Shown here: in pieces, positions 1 to 12,500 of the stretch | How the letters are laid out: each line of letters opens with the position of its first letter | Position numbering within the stretch: the first letter of the stretch is position 1 | Origin: Uloborus plumipes | Lineage: Eukaryota > Arthropoda > Arachnida > Araneae > Uloboridae | DNA length: 64,000 nt | Direction: 5' to 3' | NCBI GenBank assembly: GCA_038373865.1 | Contig: JAXGGA010006492.1 | Span: 1-64,000 of the forward strand | The notes under the pieces: generated by a model | The model's input: only the letters and a program-made list of their open reading frames with translations | Database searches by the model: none | What the model was told of the DNA's origin: nothing | Translations under genes and position numbers: made by a program

Positions 1-1295
1 ATGTCTGCTCAATTGTAATCAAAATTTTTGTTGATGACTCATTAAAATTATTTTGCACCTATTCCCGACTGGTACATCTGTCATTTTGGAAAAGTTCATA
101 CTAAACATTAGTCATCACTGAAAACGACTATTATATCTCCACCCCAGGACAGGCCCGTTATATGGGGAACCGGGGAGGAAGGGTAGATTTATCCCCTTGG
201 TATTGGGAAATTAATATACTTACATATAAGTGAACGTGGTTTCTTTTCTCATTTGGTATTATTTACAATGAATATATACCCTTTCCCCCAAGCAAAAATC
301 AAAACGATTGGTCTGTGCCAGGAAAAAGGGGGTTTATAGCAGGAAAATACGAACTTTCACAATATTTAGTGTTAACCTTTTGGATCCGGGCTGTTTTTTT
401 TGGAAATTTTTCTTTCGACCCAGGTAGTACGACAGTCGAACCACAGATTTATTTTCCATTGATAAGAGAAGGTATAAACTGTCGTACCAGAAGTATGAAA
501 CCTTGAAAAAATCCCTGGCTCCAAAGGGTTCGAGTGAAAATTTCAACCTCGTCCTCTGAAGAAAAAGGACTTATGGTACAACATGTGTACCATCCGGTTC
601 CTAAAGGTTAAAATTTTTTTCATTAATATTCATGAAGAAAACTATTATGAAATGGTAAAAATGTAGTTTTTATTCACATGCTCATTGTGTATTTTTTCTT
701 CCTGTATATTCTTGAGAAATCTTTGATATGAAAATCAAGATTGTAAAAATTCGACTTTTAGACTTCATCAAACCCTCTCCTCCCCCTAAGAAAACTGTCT
801 CATATTTACAGCTCTTAATTCTGGCAACCCTGGCGATAGAACAGCTCAGGACATAGAACTATCCATTATCGTGTCCTAGCGTAACCGAGTTATGGTAGAT
901 ATAGGAAAATAGTTAAAAAGCAAAATTAAGAAAAAAAGACCCGATTTCCGAAATTCCCGAAAGACCTACACACAAAATAAAGACATATTCGGAGAGAACA
1001 GACCTAATATATAGAGGCCAAAAGTAAAAAAAAATAAATCACTGTCTGCAAAAGGAACGGGGGCAAAAAGCTTTTCCCGGGTTTTTACCGATAAAAACCT
1101 AGTTTTTCCTACATCCTGGTCAAAACCAGTTTTCTGCGGTAAAAAACTAACCCCGACTAGATTCCCGAGCAAATTCCGAGGATCTCTCCGAGAACAGTGC
1201 GGGCAAGAGAACCTCGTCCGTAAACGATCGGAGCTCGGACGAGTCTCATAAAGAACGCCGAATATGAAATGGAAAAATATCTGGACTTGACATAC
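1..1295. other. CF6 intron and left-edge DNA with one MITE
   Basis: AT-rich DNA that should be intron of CF6. A TTAA-flanked MITE occupies 376-607. I see no coding exon in the remainder. Confidence 0.5.
376..607 (+). mobile_element. piggyBac-type MITE, family 1, copy 1
   Basis: A 232-base non-coding element flanked by TTAA on both sides (372-375 and 608-611). It begins CCTTTTGGATCCGGGC and ends CGGTTCCTAAAGG, an imperfect terminal inverted repeat. Inside is a smaller inverted repeat built on GTACGACAGT. Other copies lie at 15022-15238 and 33177-33404, with a truncated one near 52286. The TTAA target is the signature of piggyBac transposases, so I infer it is moved in trans by one. Confidence 0.75.
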
Positions 1296-1459
1296 CTACT
1301 GAGTTTGGTGTATTCCTTGAGTTTGTCGAGGAAAAGCTTCTGGATCGGATCCATGGGAGCGTTGGCGGCCATCAAGGTAGAGCAGGCGCACAAGTTCCTT
1401 CGCATCACATAGGCATTGAAGACAGACTTGGCGCCAATGGATAACTTTGATGTCAGCAT
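1296..1459 (-). CDS. ATPsynCF6: ATP synthase coupling factor 6, first coding exon (partial gene)
   Basis: This minus-strand exon encodes the N-terminus of mitochondrial ATP synthase coupling factor 6 (F6), a peripheral-stalk subunit linking F1 to Fo at the inner membrane. The start ATG is at 1459-1457. Residues 1-33 look like a mitochondrial presequence: Arg20-Arg21, no acidic residues, Ser and Ala rich. Residues 36-54 (MDPIQKLFLDKLKEYTKLS) match the conserved DPIQ-LFLDK-REY core that opens the mature protein in animals. The exon ends at 1296 before a good GTATGT donor, leaving two bases of the next codon. No later exon is recognisable between 1 and 1295, so the rest should lie beyond the left edge. 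The start codon faces FBXO42 head to head, 1,971 bases away. The call rests on one short but characteristic motif. Confidence 0.75.
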
Positions 1460-3430
1460 GGCTGAAAATATTTACGTACAGTTCAATATTCACAACTGTA
1501 TGTAAATATAATATAATACTTGAGTATTATATTGTTACAAATTTTGTTAATAGTTATCGTTTTTCTGCTTTATTTATTGAAGTTTGACAAATATTAGGGT
1601 CAGGGAAGTCATAGTCTCAATGATTTAAATTTTTTTAGATAGGCCTATTATTATAAGCCTAATATTTCTATTCCAGGCCTTTTTTTTTTGGCAAAATTTT
1701 CCAGAAGAGGAGTTGGGCAAAGAGTATACTCAATGGCAGGGTGTCGGGTTAAATCAATCGATTTAAATCACTTTTTATTTTAATCCTTATGAAATTCTCT
1801 TGGACACAATCCCAATTTCATTATTTTTGCTATTTTCTTTTAGAGCTTTGATTTCCATCTAATAAATGGAAAAGTAATCCTACTCACCCCCACCCCCTCC
1901 ACAGATTCTGGAAGGTTGCAGTTGAAATAATATGAATGCACAAATAGTGCTATTTGTTTTGTCTAATATGTGAAAAAGAATATACATGCAGCTGCAGAGC
2001 AGGTGTTGCAAAGAGTGAATAGAGGGGGGAGGGACATGATAGGATGTGTGTGAAATAAACTTTCAGTAAAAGAAAAAACAAAAACTAGAAGATGAATTTT
2101 CTATGCCTTGCATCAGCAACTTGGGGGTGGGGGGCAGTCCTTATCAGTGGATGAAATGGAATGTGATTCCATCTTTATAAAACAAAAGCAAAATAAAGAG
2201 GGGGGGGGGGCTGACAGAAATGAGGATTGGGTTGAGCTTCCTGCTGAATTTGATTTTTATCTTAGCTAGTAAACAGTAATTTCATGTAATACTGCTTAAT
2301 GTCTTTATTTCCTTTAATTTTTCTGTATTGTGTCTTATAATGTTGTTGATATTCAAAGTGATTATAATCATAAAAATTTGCATTGAATCTGGTTTCATAT
2401 CAGAGTTTTTTGGTGAAGCTTTACTTCAAAGGTGTTTTTATATTTTTAAAAACTTAAAAGGTAAGTCGTTCATAGATGTAAACTAATTAATAACTGAAGT
2501 TTCTAATTTAAAAAAAAAAATCCGATTTTTTTCCACCCTGATTAGGGTAGACTGGGGCAGGTTTAAGCTGATTTCTTCAATGATTTTCCAATTTTTATGC
2601 TTCAGGTTAGGAAATCTTGGTTACAAAGTCTCTTCACGGGTTATAATATTACAAAACATGGCTTCTCCAGTAGTCCAAGAGGGAAAAAAGTAGGCTTGGT
2701 TTCCTAGGGGTCAAATCAAAGACCTAAAAAAAAATTACTTTCCTCTCTGCATTTAAGATAGTTAAAAAAGGAGAAAATAACTTTAATTCAAAACTGAATC
2801 ACATCCATTAAGCAAGAAAAGTTCAAGATGCTTGATTTACAAATAACAGAAACACAAATAGTACGTAAATTTCCTTTCAGAAAACTACATACAAATTTCT
2901 GAGTGGTGTAGTGTTTGATGTGTAAGTACGGAAGAACAGAGAATCAGCTTGTAAAGGCAAAATACTTAAGTGAAAGCGAGAAAACAGAAAGCATAAAAAG
3001 AGAATGAACAAAAACGTATTCATATATCAAATGCAACATTAATTGAATATTGCTAACCTTAAAACTTTAAAGGTCGACAAAATCAACGAACAGACCGCAA
3101 CCACGGTAAGAGAAAGACGAAGTAGAAGTTTACTTTTTTATTCGCAAATGGACCATTGATAACTTGAAATTAATCCTAACAAATGTTGAATAAGTATGAA
3201 ACATCATAAAAATCACATGTACCTGCACTTTGGCAAAATCATGAGATTTATAGCATAAATTTCTGATGATTAATAAAATTCCTCTTGTTTAAAAATTTCT
3301 TTTCCTAAATGGCAATAACTGTAGCCTGGTTCGTCTGGCGAGAGAAGCCAGAAATGTCAGATGTTTATTGTTAAATTTCTTTTTATTTTGAATGTTGAAC
3401 CGGAATTTCTAAATTCATGGCATTTTCTCA
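1460..3430. promoter_or_regulatory. Head-to-head intergenic region between CF6 and FBXO42
   Basis: About 2 kb separates the two divergent start codons. It should hold both promoters and 5' untranslated sequence, but no TATA box or CpG cluster stands out. A possible inverted-repeat element lies at 1737-2540. A small inverted repeat (CTGGCGAGAGAAGCCAG) lies near 3336, about 90 bases before the FBXO42 start. Confidence 0.35.
1737..2540. mobile_element. Possible non-autonomous DNA element with CAGGGTG/CACCCTG ends
   Basis: The left end begins CAGGGTGTCGGGTTAAATC and the right end finishes with a CCGATTTTTTTCCACCCTG stretch, which is inverted-complementary in its outermost bases. I could not find matching target duplications, so the boundaries are tentative. 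No coding sequence is visible. Confidence 0.3.
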
Positions 3431-3575
3431 ATGAAAATTTTTGAAAACAGAATGCCTACCAGTATACAAGACTTACCTGATCCTATTATTGAGTACATAC
3501 TAAGTTATTTATCGCCCTATAAAGATTTAAAACAATGTATGCAAGTTAACAGAGCATGGTATAGATATGTTTATG
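3431..3575 (+). CDS. FBXO42: FBXO42 exon 1: start codon and F-box
   Basis: This exon encodes residues 1-48 and the first base of codon 49. From residue 12 the motif LPDPIIEYILSYLSPY, followed by Trp-Tyr-Arg near residue 44, is the F-box that binds SKP1; human FBXO42 has a very similar stretch. The first ATG (3431) is used because an upstream ATG at 3417 meets a stop after five codons. A second in-frame ATG lies at codon 8, so either could start. The protein lacks the long acidic N-terminal extension of the human protein. The donor is GTATGT at 3576. Only 12 of 48 third positions are G or C, unlike most other exons of the gene. Confidence 0.88.
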
Positions 3576-6500
3576 GTATGTCGTATTTTTGTTTATATTT
3601 ATACTGCTCTAACTGCTTACAGAAATATCACTGCCGTTTATTATGAATAAATTCATATAATCCTTATTCAACAGTTATTGTAACCAATTAAATCGCCTAT
3701 TTTAAAACTGAGAGTTTTGGAAAATAATCTTATTACGTTTATTTTACATTAATTTACAAAGGATGTTAGGCTAAAATGCATTAGGCATAAATTTGTCTAA
3801 GGATTTCGTGTAAAAGTTGAAATATTTGGGTTACTAAATATGAGAATTATTTTTAAGTTCTTATATTCTATGTGCCTCACAGTAACTTTCTGCTGTATAA
3901 TTTTAATTCTGCTGCATGATTATAATTCGTTCGAAGTAACCAGGCATTTATTACAATGCTCCCTATTTTACTCAGATAAAAATCAAATATTTAGTTTTCC
4001 TTCCTCTAGTAAACCTTTCCGATTAAAGATCGAGAGTCGGAAAGTTTTCTGGTTTCCAGTGGCAAGTGAAAGCAAACTTTTTATTCGCCATCCTATTCTT
4101 TAAAATCACAACTTTTTAAAACCGTAAAATATGGCTTCCAACAAAATATCTTTTGAATTGCTACTGAAACATATAACTTATCCTTTAGAAATATCTTTAT
4201 GTAACTAATTAATGATTATAACTCGTAAGAACGCTTGCTTTTTGAAAGAACACGAGAACGTGCAAGGGAGTTTCCTGCAACCCAGTAGGCAAACCCAGAT
4301 AACATAGACGAACACGCGAACGCCGTTCGCAGAAAACTTTCGAAGTTTGCAGAAAATGTTTGCATTTTGTTAAAAAAGTTATAAATTTAGGAAGTTTTCT
4401 ATCTGAAATATGTCTTGATTTTGTTCATTGTGGGGCAGTAGCTTGTTACATACGAAACTGACACATTCATTAATCATGACGGATTGACAACCAACCTCAT
4501 GGTAGAACCTGCACTTCATACAACTTGATATTTTTGTTGTTGGTAGCACTTTAGGATTCAGATGCCCCCCTTTTTTTTTGCAGAAAATTTTAAAGAAATT
4601 ATTTAAGTTTGCAGACAGTTTTACATTTTATCTAAGTCTGCCAGTACGGAATTTCTGTAATTTACCGAGCAAAAGTTAATTTTACACTATGGTTTTAAAA
4701 CTTCTTTATGGTAAACATAATTAAAAAAATTAAATTTTTAATGTGTGTCCTAACTGACCCCTACCAGCGCAGTGATTCGGAACACCTCTAAATTGACATA
4801 TATATATATAAATAACTATTCAAAATGTTTTGTCTTTGCTCGCAATATCAAAAGCAAAGTAAGATCGAAGTTTTTACCCAAAAAATCAAATTGAAAAAAA
4901 AAAATCTTAACCACTTTTTTTTACAATCGAAGCTGAAAAGTGTACAGATTCACCCCATTTTACGGTACTTTCCATAATACCCTAGGTTTTTTTTTTTATT
5001 CTACTTAATTTTATTTTAAATGCTTTGCCTCCTGAACCTCTAGAAAAAATTTTGGTTTACTTTCGCTTTTTACATTCAAAGACTTAACTACTAAGGTGAC
5101 TATTTATTAGAGTATTTTTAATCTCCCTCACGGCATTTTAACTTTATTATCGTTATTATTATTTGTAATCGAAACACATCTCAGCAGCATATGTACTTTT
5201 TTCTACTTAACTTTGCCTTTCATGATAATATTTTTATTAACAAAATAAGAAATCGAAGTACCTCGGCAACCTTTATGAAAGTATTATGGTTATTTATTTT
5301 TCTACTGAACTGAAGTTCTTATTTGGCTCATCGAAATACTTTTGTTTCATTTTGTTTCAAATATAAAAAAGAAAAACCTCACAAATCTTCATTTCATGTG
5401 ATGATTTTTTTTCTAACCTTTGCCTAGGGGAGGCAAAAATTTTCCCAGGGCATTCGGCGCCTCCCCTGGCTACTGCCCTGCGGTGAAGCGTACGCCATTT
5501 AATTGGTTATTGCATTTGCGACATTTTACAATTTCAAATTTCGTGAAAAATGATCGTCTCATGACGAAAGACATTTCTTGACTGATAAATAAACCAAACC
5601 TGATTTCATTTAGTTACATTACTTACATTTGTATTATACACTCATGTCCATAAATTAAGGATAATGCAAGTTCAGCCAAATAAAGAGTCAGAAGCAAAAC
5701 AAGTACCACTTATTTGTAAAGCCTATTTATTAAACAAGAGACAAACAGCAAAAAGGATGCTTCGTGTTGGATATTATCAAGTAAAATTTAGATTTTTACT
5801 CCCCGGAGCAAATTACGAAAAATATCATTTTCACAAAAATCAGTGTCACGCGGTTATTATGAAAGCTAGTACACAGTGTGTGTTCCAGACGACGAAATCC
5901 AGTCTATGCAACTCCTAGGCTTGCTCCGAATCAAGTTATCAATCTGTACTTGGGGGATATCACAACACTCAACAATCAATGCTCTCCGAAGCTCCGACAG
6001 CCACGTAAGAGGTGGTCGACGGGCTACGACTCGCCGGCCCAGCATATCCCACACGTGCTCCATTGGATTCAAATCTGTTGAGAATGCTGGTCAATCTATA
6101 CGGGTGATGTGCTTCGATTCGAGGCGTTCGTTCGCACGGTGCGGACGGGCGTTATCATCCACAAGCACAAATTCTGCTCCCCGAAACAAGAGTAAATGTC
6201 GATCCAGAATGACCTCCGGGTAGATTTGGCCTGCCATGGTCCCAGTTTGAACATGCAGCTGTATCCTGGAACCCAGGATAAATCCTCCCCAATCCTGCAC
6301 CACCATAACGGTGTCGTTCGACGATGTTTTCTCGGTGGTGACGGGTACCAGGCTCTCTCCGATGGAAAATCCTCTGAAAATCTGATTGCAAACTGAACCT
6401 AGACTCGTCAGAAAACATCACACCTGTTGCATGCTCTCTACTCCAATCTAAGCCAAGGCGACAGTGACTCACGGAAAGTGGGACGCATCCGACTCTCTCG

Positions 6501-9500
6501 TTCCGACACTCTCTTTCACTCTCATCATTGTGACGCAAAATTACCGTCATTCAGTTGCTTACTGTCATTTGCATATTATTTCTGAATATGTATGTAGCTA
6601 TTTTACAGTTGATTTATTCATTTTGGAGTTTGATTTTCTTGTGATTCTCAATTATCCTTAATTTATGGACATGAGTGTATTTAAAATTTTGAAAATTTCC
6701 TTTTGTTGCAAACTTATATATTTATATTCAAAAAATTTCCATTGAAATATCTCTGTTAGTTATTTTTTTAGAGTATCATAATTTTTTAATTTGCTGTAAA
6801 AATTTCAAATAGCGAATAAGCTATTTACTTGTTGAGCTGCATCTGCAATGCACGGGATAGCATTCAATGTAACTTAGGACTCCAGTGCCTACCATTCAGT
6901 ATTCCTACTCTGGAGCTTTTCCATATCCCCAAATTAACAACTACCCACTGTTTATGCTTGTTGTCTCAAGCAATCTCTCCAGCAATATTAGAAATAAGAA
7001 TTTGAATCTAAATGTCAAGTTAATGCCCGGTGCCAGTTTTAACAAATAAATATCTACGTATCCAAATGTTTTTAAAAATGTTAAAAAATATTCCACATCG
7101 TCTAGATCCCATTTTTACTGAATCAAATATCTATGTAATACACCACCGGCCGTTTACTCCGTCCATGGACTGCAGTTCCGTGCTCATCGTGCACCCATCA
7201 GCATGGAATAGGAATTAAGCCAGCCGGAGGCAAAAATCCTCTCGTAGCTCGAGACGCTTCGGCGCGATCCAAATCTCGAGGTTCGAAATTTGACTCAAAC
7301 AAATTCTTGTGGCTCGAGAGTCTGTATCTGATGTAAAATATTCTTCAATGACCTATTTATTGTTTTAGAAAAATATATATATAAATAATAAGCCGACACG
7401 TGACGGGTCGAGAGCACGGAGCTCGTGCGCATGCGAGCGATCGATCGGGCGTCGGAACCGTGCCGGAGATCGCGCGGTTTCCGACGTCCGCGTCCGGTCC
7501 GTCCGGCTCTCTCTCCGAGCGTGTACTGGCAAGGTTTCAGTTCCCTGGAAATGAAGTCTGATAGCGTAAAACGACGTTCATACGATGTTCGATCGAGTTC
7601 TCATGCCTAATGTAATATAATGTATTAGAATGAAGTTGGTATTCAAATTAGGTGGATGCTTCTCAACTCTTCTGATTCTACTTGCAGTTTTAGGTTGGCA
7701 TCACCAGATGCCCAATCATATGCAAATTAATTTGGTAGATAAATAGTGAACGATTGGACTCGTTCTTTCCCTTTTTCATCGCTGCCGCTCGGAGGTAGGT
7801 CCGGCATCGGGGCCGGCGGTTCTTTTCGCCTTTTTGGGATTATGGCCAGGGTTTTCCTTAAGTTTAAATGGTTCGTGTAATATTATTCTTTTAAATGTTT
7901 GACCAATAAATTCTTGGTTATCTTTTAAACGATTGTCCCACATTTCTCAACATCAAACACATAGCCATAGCTTCTATCTCGCTGTAACAAAACTCTGCAG
8001 TACAAATTGTATTATATTTGGATTAACTCTAGGATCTTAACCTTCTAAACTTAGCTTGTTATTGAAACATGGAAGTTAGTCAAATGGGTTTGGAACCTAG
8101 AAGTTATCATAGTCTCCCATTCTCCCCTCCAGACGTGATCCGCAAGACGCGGCGGGACTTCTACGCGGCGGTGTGCGGGGCGCGCGTGCGCTGGTGCCAC
8201 CGGGGGGCGGAGCCGGGCCCCACCATCTCCAAGCGGTACTCGCACTGCGCCTGCGCCGTGCGGGACTCCATGTACGTGTTCGGGGGCTGCACCACCGCCA
8301 ACACCACCTTCAACGACCTGTGGAGGCTGGACCTGGACACCCGCTGCTGGATACGGCCCCTGGCCACCGGTGAGTGACACCGAGCGTTCCCTTCACCTCA
8401 TCTACACCGACGCCTCCCGAATACTAGATGCCTGCTGCATTTGTTTCGCCACCTTGCGGCAATCCGATGATGCCGTCGCTATGGTGATGAATCCAAACAA
8501 TTTTTCGATTGGTTGATCCTTAAATTTAAATGCAGAAATGAACCCATCGTGAATTTCTCTTTGTCGAAGAATCCCGGTAGATGGCAGTGCTTTGTGAACC
8601 GAGGACAAAATTCTGCAGCTATTGGCGATGGATCCAAACAATATTCTGATTAAAATTTTTGATTGGTTGATTTTTAAATTTAAATTCAGAAATAAACCGA
8701 TCGTTAATTTCTCTTTCTGGAAGAACTCGGGTAGATGGCAGTGCTTTGTGAATCAAGCACAAAATTTTGCTCTGCTAAAACCAAAAAGCAACAGGCATTT
8801 AGTATTTAGGAGGCATTATCTATACTCGGTTACGGGTCATTCCATGTCAAATCATCCAGCCCATGACACCCACCACCTCCGATTTTAATAAAATTTGCAG
8901 CAGTTGGAGACTTTTTGATGCTGATAACAAAAATACTACTTATATTGAGATAAGTAAAGGGGTTGAAAAGTTATGGCCCTTTAAATATCTTGCTTGGTGG
9001 CTCATTTGCTGCCGTTTTCAAGGACATATACATTTGTACAAATGGCTGATACTCTTTAACAAATAGTCGTAGAGCTTTCAATTTTTTTTTTTATTTTGTT
9101 CATAATAGTGTAAGCTTTAATTTGAATCGAGTTTAATTGGTCTACCTATTTTACATCTTTTTTTGCAAGTGTTTTCTTTCAGTTTTTTGACTAAAAAATG
9201 AAGTAACTTTAACAGAAAATTACTCACAAAACCCCCCCTTCGATTTCAAAAAAAATTATGTGCTCAGGTACCATTAAGTATGTTTTAACACCAGATAAAA
9301 AAAATCACGATGGGCCATTCATATGATTTTTTTCAAACCTCAATTTTGTCTTGTTACAATTTCTTTCTTTCTTTCTTTCTTTCTTTTTTCTTTTTTTTTG
9401 CGTGACACAAGAAAGCTATTTAGCAGACAATAAATAATTAACACAGTTCAGCAGACGATAAATAATAAAGACAGTTCGGCAGACACTAATAATTCCAGCT

Positions 9501-12500
9501 AAAAGAATTCAGATTGTTTGACAGAAGACTAATTTGTAAGCTGTCAGATTTAAATTATTTTCTGGAGGATTTATTTCTTTGTCAGTCCGATTCATTTCAA
9601 AATTTGGCAGACGATATTTTTTCGTCTAACCTGATTTAGAACATCTGACAGACGATTTGAGCTTTGGCCAATCAGAGTTAAATCATTTAGCAGACGATTT
9701 ATTTAGTTTTCTTATCTAGTTAGCCATTTAGAAATTTACACTTTTAATTTTGCATTCTGGTCTTTTCAGAGTCGAAATTTTTCTGATTATTTTATTCATT
9801 TTATTATCATTATAAAACCTGCAATGTGTACAGTCGGGTTGCATATCAGTGATCAGAGATGTGATCTAAACAGTTTACAATATGTATCTGAACTTTCTGT
9901 GAAAATCAGAGAACTTATTGCGCTAAGATGTAATTTAAGAGATTGTGAAACGTCAACTGTGTGTTGCATACATAAAAAGTATTTTCTGCATTGTTATACT
10001 GGGAACCAAAGGAAATGCTGTGATATTTTTAGCCTGCTTCCGAATCAAATTAAAAAATCATCACTACGCGCTATTAGTTTAAGTCAAGCTCAAATTTACC
10101 GGAGTAAACTTAAAATTGATGTTGTTCCTGGAAAAAAGTTATCTTTCACTTGCAGGAAGCATGCTAAGAAACTACTGGATGAGTGCAATATCAAAGAAAA
10201 GTGTGATCTTTAATGAAATACTAAAGATATTAAAATTTTGCTGTTATACCTTTGCACTTCGCAATTTGTACATCACTCTTATCTCCTCTGCAACATTAGG
10301 TATTCTTTTGTAAGCCTGATGTCTTTATCTCACTTTATATTATTTATATGAAGTATTTTTCAATAATAATGTTATTCACTTCCTTTTTTAATTTTTGAGT
10401 AGCAAGTGTAATGTATAACGAGTAGCTCTAAAGTACTAAATGCCTTTATTGACTAAGAAATCATTGCTTGTTCTTATTTTGGTGGTTATATTAACCATGA
10501 AAGTCTCACAAAATTGCCATGTATTGGATTTTTTTTTCTTTTTCTTTGGGGGGGGGGGGGAGTAATTGTCATATTGTGGAATACAGAATGCGATAAACAG
10601 TGCTTTGAAATGATTCCTTTTTTTTGACTGAAAATTAAAAAAATTCTGTTTGAAAAAAATCATGTGAATGGCCCATCGAGATTTTTTTATCTGGTGTTAA
10701 AACATACTTAAAGGTACCTGAGCACATAATTTTTTTTGAAATCGAAGGGGGAGTTTTGTGAGTAATTTTCTGTTCAAGTTACTTCATTTTTTAAGTCAAA
10801 AAACTGAAAGAAAACACTTGCAAAAAAAGATGTAAAATAGGTATACCAATTAAACTCAATTCAAATTAAAGCTTACACTGTTATGAACAAAATAAAACTA
10901 AATTGAAAGCTCTAAGCAAACCCAGATAATATAGACGATAATATAGACGAAAGTTATAAATTTAGGAAGTTTTCTATCTGAAATATGTCTTGATTTTGTT
11001 CATTGTGGGCAGTAGCTTGTTATATACGAAACTGACACATTCATTAATCATGATGGATTGACAACCAACCTCATGGTAGAACCTGCACTTCATACAACTT
11101 GATATTTTTGTTGGTGGTAGCACTTTAGGATTCAGATGCCCCCTTTTTTTTGCAGAAAATTTTAAAGAAATTATTTAAGTTTGCAGACAGTTTTACATTT
11201 TATCTAAGTCTGGCTCTACGACTATTTGTTATAGAGTTACAGCCGTTTGTACTAATGTATATGTCATTCAAAATGGCGGCAAATGAGACACCAAGCAAGA
11301 TATTTAAAAGGCCATAACTTTTCAACCCCTTCACTTATCTCAATATAAGTGGTATTTTTGTTATCAGCATCAAAAAGACTCAGACTGCTGCAAATTTTAT
11401 TAAAATCGTCAGTGGTGGGTGTCATTTTGATATTTTCTGGATGATTTGACATGGAATGACCCTTACTTTTAAATAGGCGTATTAATTTTAGACATTATGC
11501 ATCATCTCCATGGACGAAAGACAACAGTTGCACTCTTATTTCATACACTACCGTTGAGGCATTTGATTTATTTTATGTTCGTCGAATGAGGCTAACACTT
11601 TTATTCATGTAATCATATCTCAGTTATTTCTAAATGTTTTCTAACAAATCTAGTGCCGAATAGTTTGTTTCAGCAAGACCTTCCATCATGAGTAAGTGTT
11701 AAATAAATAACTTCAAAAAGTATTTTATTAACATTGATTAAATAATAGTTTGCACACAAAGCCATTTTAATCGTTGTTGTCTTTCTAATACTTTGATACA
11801 AGCAGGAAACTATGGGCGTAAATGAAGACAGCTTAACTAAAAGTTCATTCCTTTTATTTGCCAGTAAACATCTTCATTTATTACCAGGGTAACCGCTCAG
11901 ACAGAGAGAACATTCAAGTAACGCAACAGAAGAACCAACAGCTATCGACGATAGTAAACACACTTATGAGATGATCAGACAGACGTCATGTGCAGTGACT
12001 GAAACAGCTTTTGATAAGCATTACTTATGGCGCCATCTATCGGGATTCACTGTTACTATTTGTTCAAATAATGTAATGCCTTTCTTAAAAGGACAAGACC
12101 AACAGAAGGGAAATTTATACATTCATTATACAACAATTGTTTGCATTTTACCAATGTTGTAAGTGGGAGAAAAGTCCATAGCGCCGTGACTATGACAACC
12201 ATCAGGGGAAAAGTGCGGAGAGGGGGAAAACTTCCCAGGGGTCTGTCCAGGATTTTTCACAGGGTCGTTTTTTGTGAAAAACTAAATAATTTTGTGAAAA
12301 ATCAAATAATTTTGTGAAAATCAAACAATTTTGAAAAAAATCACAAAAAAAATTGCAAAAATTTTCTTTTTTTTTTTTTTTGAATTTAATAAAAAATAAA
12401 AAATAATTTCATTTATTTTCCTCTTATAAAAGCATATTAAACATCAAAAATGCGAAAAGTCCGATTCTTGTAGTGGATGCAAAGAGATTGCAGTTTTCAA

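Larger units (their letters stand above)
3576..8132 (+). other. FBXO42: FBXO42 intron 1
   Basis: A 4.6-kb AT-rich intron. It contains a 5-bp-TSD repeat (4288-4641), a Tc1-like element (5639-6677) and a CpG-rich stretch (7390-7610). Between these I see low-complexity sequence but no coding exon. Confidence 0.7.
8834..11462. mobile_element. GGGTCATTCC fold-back element, copy A (2.6 kb)
   Basis: A 2,629-base element starting GGGTCATTCCATGTCAAATC and ending with its inverse, flanked by TTAC on each side (8830-8833 and 11463-11466). The arms (about 8834-9345 and 10655-11462) are inverted copies of each other. The right arm is interrupted by a 5-bp-TSD element (10914-11212). The spacer of about 1.3 kb holds a small Cys/His-rich ORF and six iterated GCAGACGAT-like motifs. 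I do not recognise the superfamily. The 4-base duplication is not compatible with TA- or TTAA-targeting elements. Confidence 0.8.

Noticed and set aside
2195..2212. G and C homopolymer runs (also near 10549, 17989, 35941, 43779, 46579, 46699 and 51566)
   Set aside because: Single long runs, not four spaced G-tracts, so I do not call quadruplex regulatory sites. Their exact length may also be unreliable.
3840..4103. 87-codon open frame after exon 1
   Set aside because: Hydrophobic and Phe-rich from AT-rich DNA, with no homology or splice context. Probably chance.
8051..8380. Long minus-strand open frames opposite FBXO42 exons (also at 20061-20309, 38763-39059 and 41998-42291)
   Set aside because: They are shadows created by high GC content opposite real exons, rich in Ala, Gly, Pro and Arg, with no recognisable domains.
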